Shown here piece by piece: positions 22,606 to 29,409 of a stretch of DNA of 64,000 nucleotides (the first letter of the stretch is position 1; each line of letters opens with the position of its first letter). The notes below the pieces were generated by a model that was given only the letters and a program-made list of their open reading frames with translations, was not told the origin of the DNA and did not search any database. Source of the stretch: an uncultured Pelagibacteraceae bacterium (GTDB taxonomy: Bacteria > Pseudomonadota > Alphaproteobacteria > Pelagibacterales > Pelagibacteraceae); the NCBI GenBank assembly GCA_902530215.1, contig CABZZR010000004.1:24165-88164 (forward strand), written 5' to 3'. Both the position numbers and the translations under genes were made by a program.

Positions 22606-24408
22606 ATGATAAATACTAATTTTTTTGACAATAAAAAATTTGCAATTTTTTTGTCGATTTTAATTATATTAATTCATCAATTGATTTTTCAAAATATTAT
22701 ACCAAGTTCTAAAGGTTTTTTAGGTCACGATTACGCATATGTGATACCCTATTTTATATACGGAAAATTTTGGTTTATTAATAACTACTTTTCTATACCT
22801 TGGTTTTCGCCATCCTTTTGTTGTGGCTTGCCATTTTACTCAGATCCACAATCAATGTTCTATTCTATACCTCAAATAATTTTTTTAGTTTTTAATGATC
22901 CAATATTTTCAATCAAACTTACTTTTTTTTTATTTTCCGTAATCGCTTTTTATGGCACCTTTCTTTTAGTAAGAAATATTTTTGCTTTTAATTATTTAAT
23001 ATCAATTTTTTGTTCAACTTTATTTTTATTTAATGGTTACTTTATAGGAAGATTTTTAACAGGCCATATTGCATACGTAAATTTTATTTTTATACCATTA
23101 TACTGTTTTTTTTTATTTGTGAGTTTTGAAAAAAAAGTAGTTAAGGAAAAAATATTTTATTTTATATTATCTGGACTTTTGTTTTCATATTTTATTTTTT
23201 CAGGATCATCTTCAATTGTTCCAATAATTACGGTAAGTATTTTTTTTATAATTTTATTTTATTCTATATTTAAAAAAAATTTAAAAATAATAAATTATTT
23301 TATTTCATCAATCATCTTAGGAATTCTTATATCACTTTCAAAAATTGTAGCTGGAATTGCTTTACTAAATAAACTTCCCAGAGGGTATTCTCAAACTGAA
23401 TTTATATCCTTAAGCTCTTTTTTTATTTCTTCTATAAAATCGTTTTTTCTATTCCCTGATATTAATTATTTTAATCAAAATGTAAAAAGCATGTTTGATT
23501 TAGGGTTTCACGAAGTAGACTATAATCTAGGCGCTGCAGTACTTTTACCCTTTATTTTTATATTTTTTATAAGCAAATCTAAAATTAAGAATTTTATTGA
23601 TAGAAAAATTGAATTATTATTTCTGCTAATACTTTTGACTATTCCACTTTTAATGAACGTAAACTTTTTAGGTCAATATGATTTCTTCAAACATTTGCCA
23701 TTAATTAAAAATAGTTGGGTTCAGTATAGGTGGATTGTTATTTATCTTATTCCCGTAATATTAATAAGTGGTTTTTTATTAAAGTATTTAAATGGAATTT
23801 ACAAAGGTAGCATATATTTGACTTTATTTTGTTTAACAATTTTATTGAGTCAAAATATATTTAAGGACAAGTCGTGGTACACTAACGATGCTAAATATGA
23901 CATATCAAATGTTAAAAAAGAATTTTTAAAAAATAAAATAATCACAGGACCAGCTTTGATTGTAAATTCTTCTACAAACAAACCTATTTTTAGTACAAAC
24001 AAAAATGATCTTTTTTTAATTAATTATTCATCTTTCCATTGTTATAATCCAATATTAGGTTATGGATTGGAGCACTTACCAAAAAATAAAATTAGATTTA
24101 CAAATAAAAAAGTTATATCAAATAATCACTCGCTAATTTATGCAAGTGCATATGATGAAAAAAATAATGAACTAAATTTTTTTAATCCTGTATGCTATCA
24201 ATTTCCAGAAGAGAATGGATGCAAAAAGGGAGATCTCTTTAAAGTGGAAGATAAAGATAAGATGAAAAAATTTTTAAGCTACGAAAAATTTGACTTTCAG
24301 CAAAGTAAAATACAAATTTTATCAAATTATACCAGTTTGTTTACTTTTTTCCTCTCAATAGCATATATTATAATTTTTATGCTTTTAAACTTAAAAAAAA
24401 AATATTAA
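22606..24408 (+). CDS. Polytopic membrane protein, GT-C / YfhO-like
   Basis: About 600 residues with some eleven to thirteen hydrophobic segments spread over the first 460 residues, a soluble stretch at about 450-570, and a final TM helix before the end. An early exposed loop (SSKGFLGHDYAYVIPYFIYG) has a His-Asp pair where lipid-linked-sugar GT-C transferases carry their catalytic acidic residues. A PFYSDPQSMFYS loop recalls YfhO-type proteins. It may transfer sugar from a polyprenyl carrier outside the cytoplasm, but this is inference. An upstream in-frame ATG lies inside the tRNA, so the ATG at 22606, 12 bp after the tRNA, is used. Confidence 0.65.
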   Translation: MINTNFFDNKKFAIFLSILIILIHQLIFQNIIPSSKGFLGHDYAYVIPYFIYGKFWFINNYFSIPWFSPSFCCGLPFYSDPQSMFYSIPQIIFLVFNDPIFSIKLTFFLFSVIAFYGTFLLVRNIFAFNYLISIFCSTLFLFNGYFIGRFLTGHIAYVNFIFIPLYCFFLFVSFEKKVVKEKIFYFILSGLLFSYFIFSGSSSIVPIITVSIFFIILFYSIFKKNLKIINYFISSIILGILISLSKIVAGIALLNKLPRGYSQTEFISLSSFFISSIKSFFLFPDINYFNQNVKSMFDLGFHEVDYNLGAAVLLPFIFIFFISKSKIKNFIDRKIELLFLLILLTIPLLMNVNFLGQYDFFKHLPLIKNSWVQYRWIVIYLIPVILISGFLLKYLNGIYKGSIYLTLFCLTILLSQNIFKDKSWYTNDAKYDISNVKKEFLKNKIITGPALIVNSSTNKPIFSTNKNDLFLINYSSFHCYNPILGYGLEHLPKNKIRFTNKKVISNNHSLIYASAYDEKNNELNFFNPVCYQFPEENGCKKGDLFKVEDKDKMKKFLSYEKFDFQQSKIQILSNYTSLFTFFLSIAYIIIFMLLNLKKKY

Positions 24409-24417
24409 TTTATTATT

Positions 24418-25236
24418 ATGCTTATAGATGCTTTTCTGTTTTTTAATGAAAAAGAATTAGTCGAGTTAAGAATCAAATATTTAGATGAAATTGTAGATTA
24501 TTTTGTAGTAGTAGAGGCAGATATAACGCACCAAGGCAAAAAGAAAAAATGGAATTTTCCCGAGATATTAAAAAAAAATTTGGGTAATTTTTCAAAAAAA
24601 ATTCAATATCATCAACTTCATATTGATTTAGAAAAAATCAAAAATGAAGACAGCTTCATAATTGATAATATAAAAGGTGACGATGCTCACAGAGTAGATA
24701 ATTTTCAAAGAAATTATATAAAAAACGCTTGTAGTAAATTTTCTAAAGAAGATATTTTAATAATAAGTGATATTGATGAGATACCTTCAAAAAATAAATT
24801 AAAATTTATTTTAACTTCTGACTTTAAAAAAATTGCTCCAGTTGTTTTTGAACAGCACTTATTTCATATCGATTGCAACTACGAGCGAATAGAAAGTTGG
24901 AGAGGAAGTATTGTTACTACTATGGAAATTTGCAATGCATATTCCCCACATAAATTAAGAAGAGCAAGAAATAGAATATCTCACTTTACTGACGCAGGTT
25001 GGAGCTTTTCTTCTTTTGGAGGTCCAGAAAGAATAAAAGAAAAGTTCGAAGCATTTGCTCACAAAGAGTACAACGATGATAAATTCAAAAGCACAGAACA
25101 CATAAAGAATTGTCAGCAAACTGGATCAGATTTGTTCGGGAGAAAGGTTAAATCAAGAAAAATTGAAAAAAATTTTTTCCCCGAAGATTTATTTAAATTA
25201 ATGAATTTAAATAAGGAATTTTATTTTGGTAATTGA
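24418..25236 (+). CDS. Glycosyltransferase family 17 protein
   Basis: A 272-residue soluble protein matching the GT17 (beta-1,4-N-acetylglucosaminyltransferase-like) family. The N-terminus IDAFLFFNEKELVELRIKYL and FVVVEADITHQGK is characteristic. The donor/metal site follows as ILIISDIDEIPSK with a DxD, then a conserved WRGS and the C-terminal HFTDAGWSFSSFGGPERI. In bacteria these add sugars to surface polysaccharide; the substrate here is unknown. It starts 9 bp after the membrane protein gene, and its end abuts the next transferase gene. Confidence 0.85.
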   Translation: MLIDAFLFFNEKELVELRIKYLDEIVDYFVVVEADITHQGKKKKWNFPEILKKNLGNFSKKIQYHQLHIDLEKIKNEDSFIIDNIKGDDAHRVDNFQRNYIKNACSKFSKEDILIISDIDEIPSKNKLKFILTSDFKKIAPVVFEQHLFHIDCNYERIESWRGSIVTTMEICNAYSPHKLRRARNRISHFTDAGWSFSSFGGPERIKEKFEAFAHKEYNDDKFKSTEHIKNCQQTGSDLFGRKVKSRKIEKNFFPEDLFKLMNLNKEFYFGN

Positions 25237-25244
25237 ATTACAAT

Positions 25245-25973
25245 ATGATTTATGTTTCACTTACAACAATACCATCAAGAATTAGTAGTATTAGCCATTC
25301 TATTAATTCATTTTTAGATCAAACAGTAAAACCTGATAAGATTTTTTTAAATATTCCAAGAAAATATAAAAGGTTTAATTCTGTAATAACAGACGATCAA
25401 ATACCAAAACTTGATAGTATTGTTGAAATAACAAGATGTGAGGATTTTGGTCCCGGCACAAAGTTATTAGGTTCTTTAAAAAAAATTAAGGATAAATCTT
25501 TAGTAATTCTTGCGGATGACGACCATGTATACAAAAAATATATGATTGAAAAATTTTTACATTATTATTCTCTTGATTCAAATAATGCTTATAGCTTTTA
25601 TGTTCACCCTCTTCCTGAATTTGGCATAGGACAAGGTGCAGATGGTTTTGCTATGAATAGTGATCATTTGAAAGGAATAGACAAATTTTATGAAATAATT
25701 GTAAAAGAAAATAAAGAACTTTTTCTTCAAGATGATCTTTGGATATCTTTTTTTTTAAGATATATAAAAAAAAATAAAATACTTTCATTGCAACAACATT
25801 TGCAAACAAATGATCAAGGACAAAAAGAATTGATCTATAATAAACATATAGAATCAAACGGTTTAATTTTAAATTACGGAAAAAACCTTAGGGAAGCAGT
25901 AGCAAAAAGAGACGAAATAGCTATTGAAAATATTAAATATATTAAAGAAAAAATAAAGAATCTAAAATTTTAA
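25245..25973 (+). CDS. Glycosyltransferase-A-like protein
   Basis: About 242 residues. The N-terminus (YVSLTTIPSRISSISHSINS) and the segment DKSLVILADDDHVYKKYM resemble a GT2-like GT-A fold, with the Asp-Asp-Asp run as the likely metal/nucleotide-sugar site. A later FLQDDLWISFF supplies the second acidic motif typical of such enzymes. The substrate is unknown. The ATG at 25245 fits the fold start better than a TTG four codons upstream. It is last in the glycan block and converges on mlaC with a 4 bp overlap. Confidence 0.7.
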   Translation: MIYVSLTTIPSRISSISHSINSFLDQTVKPDKIFLNIPRKYKRFNSVITDDQIPKLDSIVEITRCEDFGPGTKLLGSLKKIKDKSLVILADDDHVYKKYMIEKFLHYYSLDSNNAYSFYVHPLPEFGIGQGADGFAMNSDHLKGIDKFYEIIVKENKELFLQDDLWISFFLRYIKKNKILSLQQHLQTNDQGQKELIYNKHIESNGLILNYGKNLREAVAKRDEIAIENIKYIKEKIKNLKF

Positions 25974-26578
25974 TCTTTTTTATTTATGAATTCATTTAAT
26001 TTGCTGAACAACATTTTTATATCACCGTCGTTGCTTTCAATAATAGATGCAAATTCTTCCTTTTGAGTTTTAGCCAAACTTAAACCCTCTATCATTAGAT
26101 CTCTAATCAAAGGTTTTTGAGGATCTTTTGTATAGATTCTCCAATCGATTTTAATTTCTGGTTTGTCATCTGTAGCGAGCAATATACTATTAACAATTGT
26201 ATATTTAGGATTTAAAACTTTAGATGAAATCACTTCTATCTTAGGATCAGAATAATCTGTTAATCTCGATGTAAAGCTTTTCAAAAAATATTTTTCAAAC
26301 AAAAGGTGGTACTCCTTTAGTTCCTTTTCACTTAATTCTTTTCTATATTTTCCTAATGTGTAGGAGCCAATACCTTTGATATCTACTGTTTTTAATGCAA
26401 TTTCTGATAACTTTGCTACTCTAAACTCTCTACCATTACTTTTTACTAATATTTTTTTTGCTTCTATAACTACTTCAGAGATAAATTCTTGTGGATCTGA
26501 ACTATAAGCAAAACTTTTAAAAGGTATTAGGAGTAAAATTAAAATAAAATATGCAAAAAATAAATTTTCTTTTTTCAT
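25970..26578 (-). CDS. mlaC: MlaC / Ttg2D-family phospholipid shuttle protein
   Basis: Periplasmic carrier moving phospholipids between the outer membrane MlaA complex and an inner membrane MlaFED transporter. The 202 residues begin with a signal peptide (hydrophobic FFAYFILILLLIPF, cleavage near SFAYS). The family helices ALKTVDIKGIGSYTLGKYRKELSEKE and the strands IDWRIYTKDPQKPLIRDLMIEGLSLA follow, ending in an FSKLNEFI helix. It lies 18 bp downstream of mlaA, so the two are probably co-transcribed. No mlaFED genes are visible in the window. Confidence 0.88.
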   Translation of the reverse strand: MKKENLFFAYFILILLLIPFKSFAYSSDPQEFISEVVIEAKKILVKSNGREFRVAKLSEIALKTVDIKGIGSYTLGKYRKELSEKELKEYHLLFEKYFLKSFTSRLTDYSDPKIEVISSKVLNPKYTIVNSILLATDDKPEIKIDWRIYTKDPQKPLIRDLMIEGLSLAKTQKEEFASIIESNDGDIKMLFSKLNEFINKKD

Positions 26579-26596
26579 ATTTGTGGCTACGATTGA

Positions 26597-27394
26597 TTAA
26601 TTTGTATCTATTTCTTCCCAATCGCTATCGTCTTGTGTTTCGACTTTTGAATTGGAGTTAGATATTTTTTGTTTTCTATCTTGTAAGTATAAACTCTTGA
26701 AAGAAGCATAAAGATCCATTGAATTTTTTTCAACACTGTCAAACGACTCTATATTTTTTGCCCTGAAGTCAATTGCACCAGTTCCCCTATAATAATAATA
26801 GTTGTGCTCTGAATAAGTTCTATCCATAACCTCATTATTGTGTGTAATTTGATATACCGGATCTAAAAAAGTATCTCCGATTAAACCTATCGCATCTCTC
26901 GTTGTAGTTGGACCTAAAACAGGCAGCACAAAATAACAACCACTTCCCACGCCCCACTTTCCAAGTGTTTGACCAAAATCTTCTTTGCCTGTTTTTTCTA
27001 AACCTAAAGCACTAGCTGGGTCCCATATACCTAATATTCCAACTGTGGAATTTATTACAAATCTACCAGCTTTATTGCCTGCACCCCTAAGATCTCCTTG
27101 CAATACATTATTTGATATTGAAAGTAGAGATCTAAGATTATCAATTACATTCCCAGTTCCAGTTCTAATGGGAACTGGAAGTGCTCTGTAACCTTTAGCT
27201 ATTGGCCTAAACAGAGCTTTATCAAGACCATGATTAAATTTGAATACTGCCCTACTTACTCCCTCAAAGCACTCACCAGTAGAATATGACTGAGACTTTT
27301 TAGATAACTCTTCACTGCCGCTTGTACCCGCAACTGAAGGATAAGCTTGGAAAATTAAAAAAACTAAGATTGCTACAAAAAAATTTTTGTTCAT
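26597..27394 (-). CDS. mlaA: MlaA / VacJ-family protein without lipobox
   Basis: Outer membrane component of retrograde phospholipid transport. After an N-terminal signal (FFVAILVFLIFQAYPSVAG) comes the family core: FEGVSRAVFKFNHGLDKALF, KGYRALPVPIRTGTGNVIDN, INSTVGILGIWDPAS, DFGQTLGKWGVGSGCYFVLP and GPTTTRDAIG. MlaA proteins are usually lipoproteins, but no Cys occurs at the end of this signal; cleavage looks like signal peptidase I (SVAG). A C-terminal acidic tail extends past the usual end. It is first in the mlaA-mlaC pair and divergent from the amidase gene across about 95 bp. Confidence 0.9.
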   Translation of the reverse strand: MNKNFFVAILVFLIFQAYPSVAGTSGSEELSKKSQSYSTGECFEGVSRAVFKFNHGLDKALFRPIAKGYRALPVPIRTGTGNVIDNLRSLLSISNNVLQGDLRGAGNKAGRFVINSTVGILGIWDPASALGLEKTGKEDFGQTLGKWGVGSGCYFVLPVLGPTTTRDAIGLIGDTFLDPVYQITHNNEVMDRTYSEHNYYYYRGTGAIDFRAKNIESFDSVEKNSMDLYASFKSLYLQDRKQKISNSNSKVETQDDSDWEEIDTN

Positions 27395-27488
27395 TTTATT
27401 ATATCTTTAATTATTTATATATATTATCTATTGGTAATAACTAGTCAAAAAAGTGTTAAAAAAATGAGAATTATGTAGCCTTTTTCAA

Positions 27489-28226
27489 ATGATTTTTGCC
27501 GAAAAAATATCACCAAATTTTAACAGAAAAAAAAGACCGAGAAATATGATTAAATTTTTGATCATACATTACACCGGAATGCAATCTGAGCGCGAATCTA
27601 TAAATAGACTTTGTGATCCAAATTCCAAGGTAAGTTGCCATTATTTAATTAATTCGAGCGGCAAAATATATAGACTTGTTAGTGAAAAAAACACATCCTG
27701 GCATGCCGGCAAGTCAAAGTGGCAAAAATATAGAAATTTAAACAGTTATTCTCTAGGTATTGAACTTGTAAATAAAGGCCACAGGTGGGGCTATAAAAAT
27801 TTTAAAGCAAAACAAATAAAAAACTTAATTAAATTATGTAAATATTTAAAAAAAAAATATAACTTAAAAAAACAAAACATATTAGGCCATTCAGATATTG
27901 CACCTCTAAGAAAAAAGGATCCAGGAGAAAAATTTCCATGGAAAAAACTTGCAAAAAAACAATTAGGTGTTTGGCATGATTTAAAGTCTGAGACTTTACA
28001 AAAAATGAGAAAAATTAAAATTAACAAAAAAGATAGAAAAGTATTTTTTAGTAACCTTAGAAAAATTGGTTATTTTGTTAAACCCAGTTTAAAAATTAAA
28101 GAATTAAACAAAATAACCAAAGCATTTCAAAGACACTTTAGAGCAGAACTTGCAAATGGAATTTCAGACCTTGAATGTCTAAAAATATCAATAAATCTAA
28201 GCAAAAAGTATCAAAAAAAGGCTTGA
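27489..28226 (+). CDS. N-acetylmuramoyl-L-alanine amidase, AmiD/AmpD type
   Basis: Zinc amidase cleaving the MurNAc-L-Ala bond. The amidase_2 ligands are His27 (LIIHYTGM), His134 (ILGHSDIAPLRKKDPGEKF) and Asp144 in the same segment, with the conserved WHAGKS and SLGIELVN between them. A C-terminal helical region (about 165-245) resembles the peptidoglycan-binding-like domain of AmiD. No signal peptide or lipobox is present, so it may act on imported muropeptides in the cytoplasm, like AmpD. The start at 27489 keeps the conserved SPNF strand before the first His. Its stop codon overlaps the probable rnpB -35. Confidence 0.88.
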   Translation: MIFAEKISPNFNRKKRPRNMIKFLIIHYTGMQSERESINRLCDPNSKVSCHYLINSSGKIYRLVSEKNTSWHAGKSKWQKYRNLNSYSLGIELVNKGHRWGYKNFKAKQIKNLIKLCKYLKKKYNLKKQNILGHSDIAPLRKKDPGEKFPWKKLAKKQLGVWHDLKSETLQKMRKIKINKKDRKVFFSNLRKIGYFVKPSLKIKELNKITKAFQRHFRAELANGISDLECLKISINLSKKYQKKA

Positions 28227-28252
28227 TTTTATAATAGCAAATAAAATATAAG
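28223..28252 (+). promoter_or_regulatory. Candidate rnpB promoter
   Basis: TTGATT at 28223-28228 and TATAAG at 28247-28252 are separated by 18 bp. Seven bases later is 28259, the first base of the rnpB terminal P1 helix, which is where transcription should begin. The -35 lies over the stop codon of the upstream amidase gene. The match to consensus is partial, but the spacing and the coincidence with the RNA 5' end make it plausible. Confidence 0.5.
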
Positions 28253-28258
28253 TTGTTT

Positions 28259-28618
28259 GCCAGACAGTTGATTAGTCGCTTTAGGATATCTAGAGAGGAA
28301 AGTCCGGGCTCTAAAGAACACGGTGCCAGATAACTTCTGGCGAGGGTAACCTCAGGGATAGTGCCACAGAAAATAAACCGCCTTATCAAGGCAAGGGTGA
28401 AAAGGTGTGGTAAGAGCACACCGGTTTTTTGGTAACAAAAAACGCATGGAAAACCCCACCGAGAGCAAGACCAAATAGAGATGGCATGTCGAGGATTTGA
28501 CAAAAATCGTTCTTGTTTGGGCCATCAGGGTTGGTTGCTAGAGGCGAAGAGAGATTTTCGTCCCAGAGAAATGACTAGTTTAAATGACAGAACCCGGCTT
28601 ACAGACTGTCTGGCTTTT
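28259..28618 (+). ncRNA. rnpB: RNase P RNA, bacterial class A
   Basis: Catalytic RNA that removes tRNA 5' leaders. The terminal P1 helix pairs GCCAGACAGT (28259-28268) with ACTGTCTGGC (28605-28614). The conserved 5' core GAGGAAAGTCCGGGCT is at 28295-28310 and the matching 3' core, ACAG-A-ACCCGGCTTACAG, precedes the closing P1 strand. In between, a GAGGGTAACCTCAGGGATAG-type segment and an ACAGAAA-A-ACCGCC stretch correspond to other conserved class A elements. The length, about 355 nt, is normal. A T-run directly after P1 may serve in termination. Confidence 0.97.
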
Positions 28619-28796
28619 CCATTCAAAATTATAAAGTTAACAGATTAATAAATATAAAATTAGGATGTTCACCTTTTGATTCCATTATGATTCAATTTTG
28701 TATCTAAATTGCAATTTAAACGACTGTTAACAATCCTACTTTTTTACTGATATTTTTAAAGGCAGCGAGCAGACATCCATTTTACCTAAAAAAGCA
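28619..28796 (+). other. Intergenic region between rnpB and the mraZ promoter, no gene seen
   Basis: About 180 bp with no credible coding frame. TAGGATGTT near the start and AACAATCCTA about 65 nt later could pair (one bulge) ahead of a short T-run, so a weak long-range hairpin or a backup terminator for rnpB is possible. Nothing else was recognised. Confidence 0.4.
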
Positions 28797-28817
28797 CTAA
28801 TTTTATAATAAAATTAG
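28797..28817. repeat. Perfect 9-bp inverted repeat upstream of the mraZ promoter
   Basis: CTAATTTTA and TAAAATTAG are exact reverse complements around a TAA loop. The repeat ends 4 bp before the -35 hexamer of the mraZ promoter. It could be a protein-binding site, a weak AT-rich hairpin, or chance in AT-rich DNA. Confidence 0.4.
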
Positions 28818-28821
28818 GGTA

Positions 28822-28850
28822 TTGACGTATAGGTTGAAAACCCATATGAT
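28822..28850 (+). promoter_or_regulatory. Sigma-70 promoter of mraZ / dcw cluster
   Basis: TTGACG (28822-28827) and TATGAT (28845-28850) are separated by exactly 17 bp, each one mismatch from consensus. This is the best-formed promoter noticed in the window and lies just upstream of a strong Shine-Dalgarno. Transcription should begin near 28857. The MraZ-type repeats overlap the -10 and the start site. Confidence 0.75.
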
Positions 28851-28864
28851 CCCACATATTCCCA
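28841..28864 (-). promoter_or_regulatory. MraZ operator: three TGGG repeats at 10-bp spacing
   Basis: CCCA occurs at 28841-28844, 28851-28854 and 28861-28864; read on the minus strand these are three TGGG direct repeats with an exact 10 bp period. MraZ of E. coli is known to bind TGGGN direct repeats with 5-nt spacers upstream of its own gene. The array spans the -10 and transcription start, so a bound MraZ would block RNA polymerase. Orientation is inverted relative to the gene. Confidence 0.7.
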
Positions 28865-28874
28865 AAGGAGGGTT

Positions 28875-29012
28875 ATGGTGTTTAAAAGTCCAATAAACAA
28901 AAGCTTATTTGATTTTTTAAATGACGCCGTTGACTTTAAAAAATATGTTTCTATCTACACACGAAAACAGCTTAGACAAAAAGGGGAGGGTTTCAGTGCC
29001 AGCTTCTTTTAG
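28875..29012 (+). other. Out-of-frame leader ORF with strong Shine-Dalgarno, overlapping mraZ
   Basis: A 45-codon frame starts ATG-GTG at 28875/28878, just behind the near-perfect ribosome-binding sequence AAAGGAGGG (28864-28872). It runs through the first 22 codons of mraZ in another frame and stops at 29010-29012. The encoded peptide begins MVFKSPINKSLFDFL and has no recognisable motif. GTG at 28878 has the better spacing to the ribosome site. Neither mraZ candidate start has such a site, so this frame may be translated or may act in control of mraZ. It could equally be fortuitous. Confidence 0.35.
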
Positions 29013-29409
29013 ATCTTATTTAACTAGCTTGGGATATAATGGATTTATAGGATATCCATCATTTAACAATCCTTCGATTGAAGCATGTTCACAGAATAGA
29101 ATTGAACAACTATCAGACACAATAGACGCATTAAATCCTTTTGAAGAAAAGAGAGATATATTTGCAACTTCAGTATTAGCAGAAAGTATAAGCCTTCAGT
29201 TTGATAGCGAGGGAAGAGTTTCTATGCCTGAAAAATTTTTAAGACATGCCAATATCAAGCAAAAAATACTTTTTGTAGGTCAAGGAAAAATCTTTCAAAT
29301 ATGGGAACCAAAACTTTTTGAAAAATTTAAAATACAAGCAAGAAAGAAAGCCAATCTCAACAGGGCAAATTTTAAGTGGCAAGATAAATTTAAAAAGGAG
29401 GATAAATGA
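28945..29409 (+). CDS. mraZ: Transcriptional regulator MraZ
   Basis: AbrB-like DNA-binding protein that represses the dcw cluster, including its own gene. The 154 residues from the chosen ATG begin with the family signature FLSTHENSLDKKGRVSVPASFR. The second half-repeat follows as SISLQFDSEGRVSMPEKFLRHA, each carrying the DxxGR motif. An in-frame ATG eight codons upstream exists, but the family normally begins MF. Neither start has a nearby Shine-Dalgarno. The TGGG triplet upstream is its predicted site. The stop overlaps the ftsZ start by 4 bp (ATGA). Confidence 0.93.
   Translation: MFLSTHENSLDKKGRVSVPASFRSYLTSLGYNGFIGYPSFNNPSIEACSQNRIEQLSDTIDALNPFEEKRDIFATSVLAESISLQFDSEGRVSMPEKFLRHANIKQKILFVGQGKIFQIWEPKLFEKFKIQARKKANLNRANFKWQDKFKKEDK

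Noticed and set aside
27398..27403. TATAAT just upstream of mlaA on the minus strand
   Set aside because: It lies only 3 nt before the ATG, too close to act as the -10 of that gene.
28138..28503. Minus-strand reading frame of about 120 codons over rnpB
   Set aside because: It is antisense to conserved RNase P RNA, whose structure explains the base composition.
28640..28740. Possible small RNA between rnpB and mraZ
   Set aside because: Only a loose long-range pairing was found, with no promoter and no known family; kept only as a note on the intergenic region.
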